From Trichosphaerium sp. ATCC 40318 (Eukaryota > Discosea > Flabellinia > Trichosidae), in contig JALMLS010000044.1 of assembly GCA_038496445.1 (NCBI GenBank), forward strand, positions 1-48,781: a stretch of 48,781 bases of DNA, written 5' to 3'. A program made the translations under genes and the position numbers. Shown here piece by piece: positions 45,501 through 48,781 of the stretch. Position 1 is the stretch's first letter; each line of letters opens with the position of its first letter. The notes beneath the pieces are model-generated. The model had not been told where the DNA came from. It saw only the letters and a list, made by a program, of their open reading frames with translations, and ran no database searches.

Positions 45501-46354
45501 TTACAGGTATTCGCTACACACCCGCCGATAGAGAAATGCAAACATAGACTTTTTAAACACTCGCTAGCGAGAATAAAATTTGTTGTGGGTTTGATTTGTT
45601 TTACGATCATTTCTTCCTTTACGCGGTTTACAAAAGGTACAGTACCTTCTGGTGCTTGGCCTGTCTTTGCCATAATCACCAAAGCAAGTGCTTGTAATAT
45701 CTCTTGGTTGAACAAGCCTCCTTTACCCCATATACTTACAACCTTACGCACAGAACGCTAAAGTTCGCTGTTAGTACGGAAAAAATGCATAATAAAAGAA
45801 AACGATCAAAACTTATAGTACACGCGTTAAAACGCTACAAGTCCGGTATTTTTACGCGTACCCTATCCTTTTCTACACATTCCAACACCTGAGTAATTGT
45901 AGTCACGATATTCTTTGCAAATCTATCTGCATACGTTCTGTCACTTCCATACTTGTTTCTGAATACTTTACAGATAGAATCTACAAGGTACAAACCAGAC
46001 AAGCGAAATTCAGGCTGTGCCCTTGCGATGAATCGCTCGATAAGGTACACAACATCTTTGTAATTCTATACACTACAATAAAAAGCAATTCGTTTGAAAG
46101 AAAAGAACAAATTTATTTTTTCGCCCGTTACAAAAGTTACAAAGGCACAAAACGAAGTTTTTTTCTAATTTGCTAAAACGCTCTTTTCCTTCATTAATAC
46201 AAACTACAGTACACAGGTACGAAACAATACATACTTTGCGATACTTCAGAGCTAGTTTTGTAACCGAAGCTACACGACGAGCAGATACTGGCGGTTTTTT
46301 CTTAGATATTGCTGCCAATTCTTCTGTGAGTTCGTCTTCGCCATCCCATGACAT
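42600..46354 (-). CDS. SCAF8: SCAF4/SCAF8-like CTD-binding splicing/termination factor (706 aa)
   Basis: Seventeen exons in phase: 46235-46354, 45862-46065, 45646-45757, 44994-45179, 44835-44936, 44716-44790, 44490-44658, 44342-44402, 44214-44283, 44051-44151, 43911-43979, 43649-43771, 43540-43599, 43292-43492, 43118-43241, 42817-43012, 42600-42747. N-terminal CID (MSWDGEDELTEELAAISKKK; FRLSGLYLVDSICKVFRNKY; FNQEILQALALVIM) binds the phosphorylated RNA polymerase II tail. A Gln/Pro/Asn-rich linker and a charged helix (REEEENRRRQEQQSAAERRT) follow. The RRM (TTLFVGNLAPTVSQEMLFAI; GRPMKVGWARGFG) has the WxVAPGYRK lead-in and is followed by Gly/Asp-rich, RGG and RS segments. The domain order matches SCAF4/8, though the exact paralogue cannot be assigned. 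The 466-nt intron 45180-45645 contains an SRP RNA gene. Confidence 0.93.
45231..45237 (-). terminator. RNA polymerase III terminator of the SRP RNA
   Basis: Seven consecutive T on the minus strand directly after the 3' end of the SRP RNA. This is the usual Pol III stop signal. Confidence 0.75.
45232..45529 (-). ncRNA. SRP RNA (7SL): Signal recognition particle RNA (7SL)
   Basis: A GC-rich island in AT-rich DNA, read on the minus strand. Near the 5' end the Alu-domain motif CCTGTAACTACTAGCAG corresponds to the SRP9/14-binding U-turn region (UGUNR). In the S domain, GAGAGGTAAACCGCCTCAGG leads into GCTGGAAACAGAGCAGGG, the helix-8 GGAAACNGAGCAGG signature recognised by SRP54. The 3' end reads GGTTTGCGGAGTCAAACCCA and then a run of seven T, a Pol III terminator. 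Length (about 295 nt) and domain order fit 7SL. The 5' end is estimated at CGGCGGG near 45528. It lies within an intron of the SCAF4/8-like gene, on the same strand. Confidence 0.87.
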
Positions 46355-46955
46355 GGTAATATTTATCTAATTGACTTCACGCAATGGCAGAGAGTTCGCT
46401 AAATACAAGCCAAGAATGATAGTCAAACAATTTATGTAGACTTTGAACTGAGACACCAGCATCACAGTGACGTTAAACACGAGTTTGTTAGTTCGCTAGC
46501 CGCATTTTGTTATTAGTTTTGACCTGTGGTGTCTAAAATGCCAAATGAGATTACTGGATTGCTTACGGCTACTAGTTAGCTACCGTAGAGCTAAAAGCGC
46601 ATTAAAGTAAGTTTTGACACGAAATGTTTCAACTAAAAACGCAATAAGATAACGAATCGCTAGCACTACAATGTGCGTGTTATTTTTTTTGGTAAGTTTA
46701 AGTGCATAAATTACATTATTGTATTATAAAAACAATACGCGCGCTTTTACGCAATACTGCCGCCCTACTCACTTATAGGATGCACCACACGTTTTTTTGT
46801 GCAGCAGTGTCGCTTTGTTCGTTTTTTGTTTTGTTGCATGCAGAAATAGCAGGCAAGTCATATTGCGAGCGCCACCGAAGCTAATCACGCTGTGTAGACC
46901 AGAAGTTTTGAATTCATTGAGTACTTCCTTTTGCTGTGCAACTAAGTCTCGCACT
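46355..46955. other. Intergenic, mostly without a supported gene
   Basis: Region between the SCAF-like start and the stop of the next minus-strand gene. A minus frame at about 46840-46975 reads NKVRDLVAQQKEVLNEFKTS and GLHSVISFGGARNM, which looks coding. It may be an alternative 3' exon of the neighbouring gene, but I could not join it in phase. No other feature. Confidence 0.35.
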
Positions 46956-47370
46956 TTATTGCTCCACGGAAACAAAGCACGTTGCTAATGCATTGAGTAG
47001 ATTTCGATGGATTCTTCGCTCAAGATATTGATATAACGAGCGATGGGCTTTAGTTATTGCAACAGCATCTGGCGTTGCTCTTCGTGGTGGTAGCTTATTG
47101 TTTATGGAATTAACCAACTATACTCCAATTGTAACACAAATCAAGTAACCGCCCAAAAGGGACCATTCTACACAACCTACAACATGGGAAGGTGGCGCAT
47201 TTAGTGACAACCAGCCTCAGACCGTACAAGTGGCAGCAAGTGGTAACATAATAACAGCGAAAACAACACCATCTGCAATAGTACGTACTCAAAAAGTGTC
47301 ACCAGATTTTTCTTTAGAAAAGGTGATAACTTCCAAAAGAAAACTTTTTACTTGGGCGAGTAACCTTAGT
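46956..47370 (-). CDS. Small membrane protein, 5' exons unresolved
   Basis: Four exons in consistent phase: 47303-47370, 47228-47272, 47124-47176 and 46956-47093, separated by introns of 30, 51 and 30 nt. The product reads LRLLAQVKSFLLEVITFSKE, a hydrophobic pair VVFAVIMLPLAATCCVEW and LLGGYLICVTIG, then LPPRRATPDAVAITKAHRSL and LYQYLERRIHRNLL. An upstream candidate ATG (MEDALCVWNALCKS, near 47475) does not join in phase. Function unknown. The two 30-nt introns are near the lower limit for spliceosomal introns. Confidence 0.45.
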
Positions 47371-47499
47371 CTATGGAAGTTTATTCTTCCATTAAGGGCG
47401 TCCTCTCAGATTAGACCCAGCGTACAGAATTTGCTACTTTTACACAATGCATTCCAGACACACAAAGCATCCTCCATAAGGATTTAGAGCAACACAGGT

Positions 47500-48781
47500 C
47501 GCCTTTGAAAAATTGAAAAAAAAAACTGCTTAAACTGATGTGCCAAAACCGAAAAGTGTCTAAAACGTTTTACTATCATATAAACACATTTTAGGCTATT
47601 TTACATTATTACTAAAGACAAAACCTGTATTTGAAGTTCATTTTTGATGACTGCACTTAGCACACATACATTAACCATATATCAGCGTATTAAGCAAATT
47701 CAAGCATCTGCAAAAAGGAAAATACTAAATTAAGATTTACTTTCCAAAATAAGAAAAATTCAATCCCTAAACCTTATATTCGAAGCTGATATTGCCAAAC
47801 ACCTTAAATATGTGTGCAGACGATATTAATTCGTCACAGTATCCTGTTCGAACACTTTCAGCGTCAGCTAATGGTATGTCAGTTTATAGCACTTTTTTTC
47901 CAATGTAGGAACCTAACTTGATGTACAGTGGTAAAATGAAAACGGATTTTGGATATAAATCCCACTAAATTCTTTGTTTTGGGATTTAAGGTAATTTGTG
48001 AAGAATTCTTATTTTTATTTTTTTTTTTATGGCAGGATTTTGATAGAATTACCATAATATTCCCTTAAATACGGAATTTTCAGAATTATTGTACAAATCC
48101 ACCAAATAATGTACTAATTTAGTTAGGTTAGGTTAGGGCTAGGGTTGAGGTTTATGAAAGTACAAATTAAGTTAGGGTTAGGGTTTAGTTTTTTATATTT
48201 GCAAAAAACCATCAACACCTTAGGTACATAGGTTTAGCAACAATATCCACATGCTATTATTAAAGGTGAAAGCCAATGGTACAGGTTAAAGTGTTAATCC
48301 AAAAAGTAACGGAGAACGTGTTTTAGGTGGTTTGGAAAATCACTTAAACATAAATATCTCTTACTTATCTGTTTTGATGATAAAGCATTGCAACACCCTT
48401 ATTACACCATTAAAGAATGTATTTAAAGCATTTTAACTCCAAGTATGCTGTTTTTAAAGCTTATTTCCATTTAATTTATCACAAAACTGCCGCGTTCTTA
48501 ATTTAGCATTTACAAACGCATTAACTATTGTTCAGGCTCTCAAAACTAAATGCGATCAAATTACTTTTTCGTTTATGGAAGACACGATGTATTTAACTTG
48601 TACGTGTTATTTAGGATGTTTGTATTTTGTAATGATCAATAAATAAAATGACTTTGCATTAAATCTGAACCAAAGTATCGAATAATATTTTGTGTAATTT
48701 ATAAAGTATTTTTTACTGAAATTCACAAAAATACATTAAGATGCTATAAAGAATACATAGAGAATTCTATATAAAATACAT
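47500..48781. other. AT-rich region without a supported gene
   Basis: About 1.3 kb of very AT-rich sequence with no frame I would call coding, no tRNA-like element and no transposon ends. It contains two telomere-like tracts, listed separately. Confidence 0.5.
48121..48192 (+). repeat. Telomere-like TTAGGG tracts
   Basis: 48121-48150 reads TTAGGTTAGGTTAGGGCTAG with variants, and 48171-48192 reads TTAGGGTTAGGGTTTAG. They are separated by about 20 bp. The units are degenerate TTAGGG. They may be an interstitial telomeric relic, a sub-telomeric marker, or chance in AT-rich DNA. Confidence 0.5.

Noticed and set aside
1-48781. CRISPR array, bacterial operon or prophage
   Set aside because: No spaced identical repeats; genes carry spliceosomal introns throughout, so the DNA is eukaryotic.

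Overview
The window is nuclear DNA from an intron-dense, AT-rich eukaryote that uses the standard code (TAA, TAG and TGA all end good models). It holds a cytosolic ribosomal protein, a mitochondrial ribosomal protein, a RABL6-type GTPase, a SCAF4/8-type CTD-binding splicing factor, a Frizzled-like receptor and a DRAM-type membrane protein. That set suggests a unicellular opisthokont or amoebozoan-grade protist; I cannot name the species. Exon models below were joined by hand using reading phase and family conservation. No search was run.

Layout. 1-2.8 kb: a paralogue fragment, a diverged direct repeat and poorly resolved gene pieces. 3-5 kb (-): mitochondrial uL3. 5.3-7.9 kb (+): a small TATA-box gene and a multi-exon membrane protein. 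7.9-10.1 kb (-): a small membrane protein, a secreted lysozyme-like protein and an intronless F-box/LRR gene. 10.5-14.7 kb (+): RABL6 with 18 or more exons. 15.4-35.7 kb: a large inverted duplication. Its left arm is F-box/LRR (+) then LamG-type surface protein (-); its right arm is LamG (+) then F-box/LRR (-). The core holds a long ankyrin-repeat gene, cytosolic uL11 and a DRAM-family gene. 36.3-38.6 kb (+): Frizzled-like receptor. 38.9-42.2 kb (-): a GalT-family uridylyltransferase and two small unknown genes. 42.6-46.4 kb (-): a SCAF4/8-like gene carrying an SRP (7SL) RNA gene inside one intron. 47-48.8 kb: one partial gene, then AT-rich sequence with telomere-like tracts.

The most unusual signal is in splicing. 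Of about 100 introns modelled, roughly half have C at donor position +4 (consensus GTACGT rather than GTAAGT). At least six introns use a GC donor, five of them as AG|GCACGT. Several are supported by phase and one by a conserved enzyme motif. The hexamer CACGTG occurs about 44 times where base composition predicts about 6. Other highlights are a hAT-type MITE with a perfect 8-bp target duplication, a minigene that rereads a paralogue's last exon in another frame, and intronless LRR genes in an otherwise intron-rich region.
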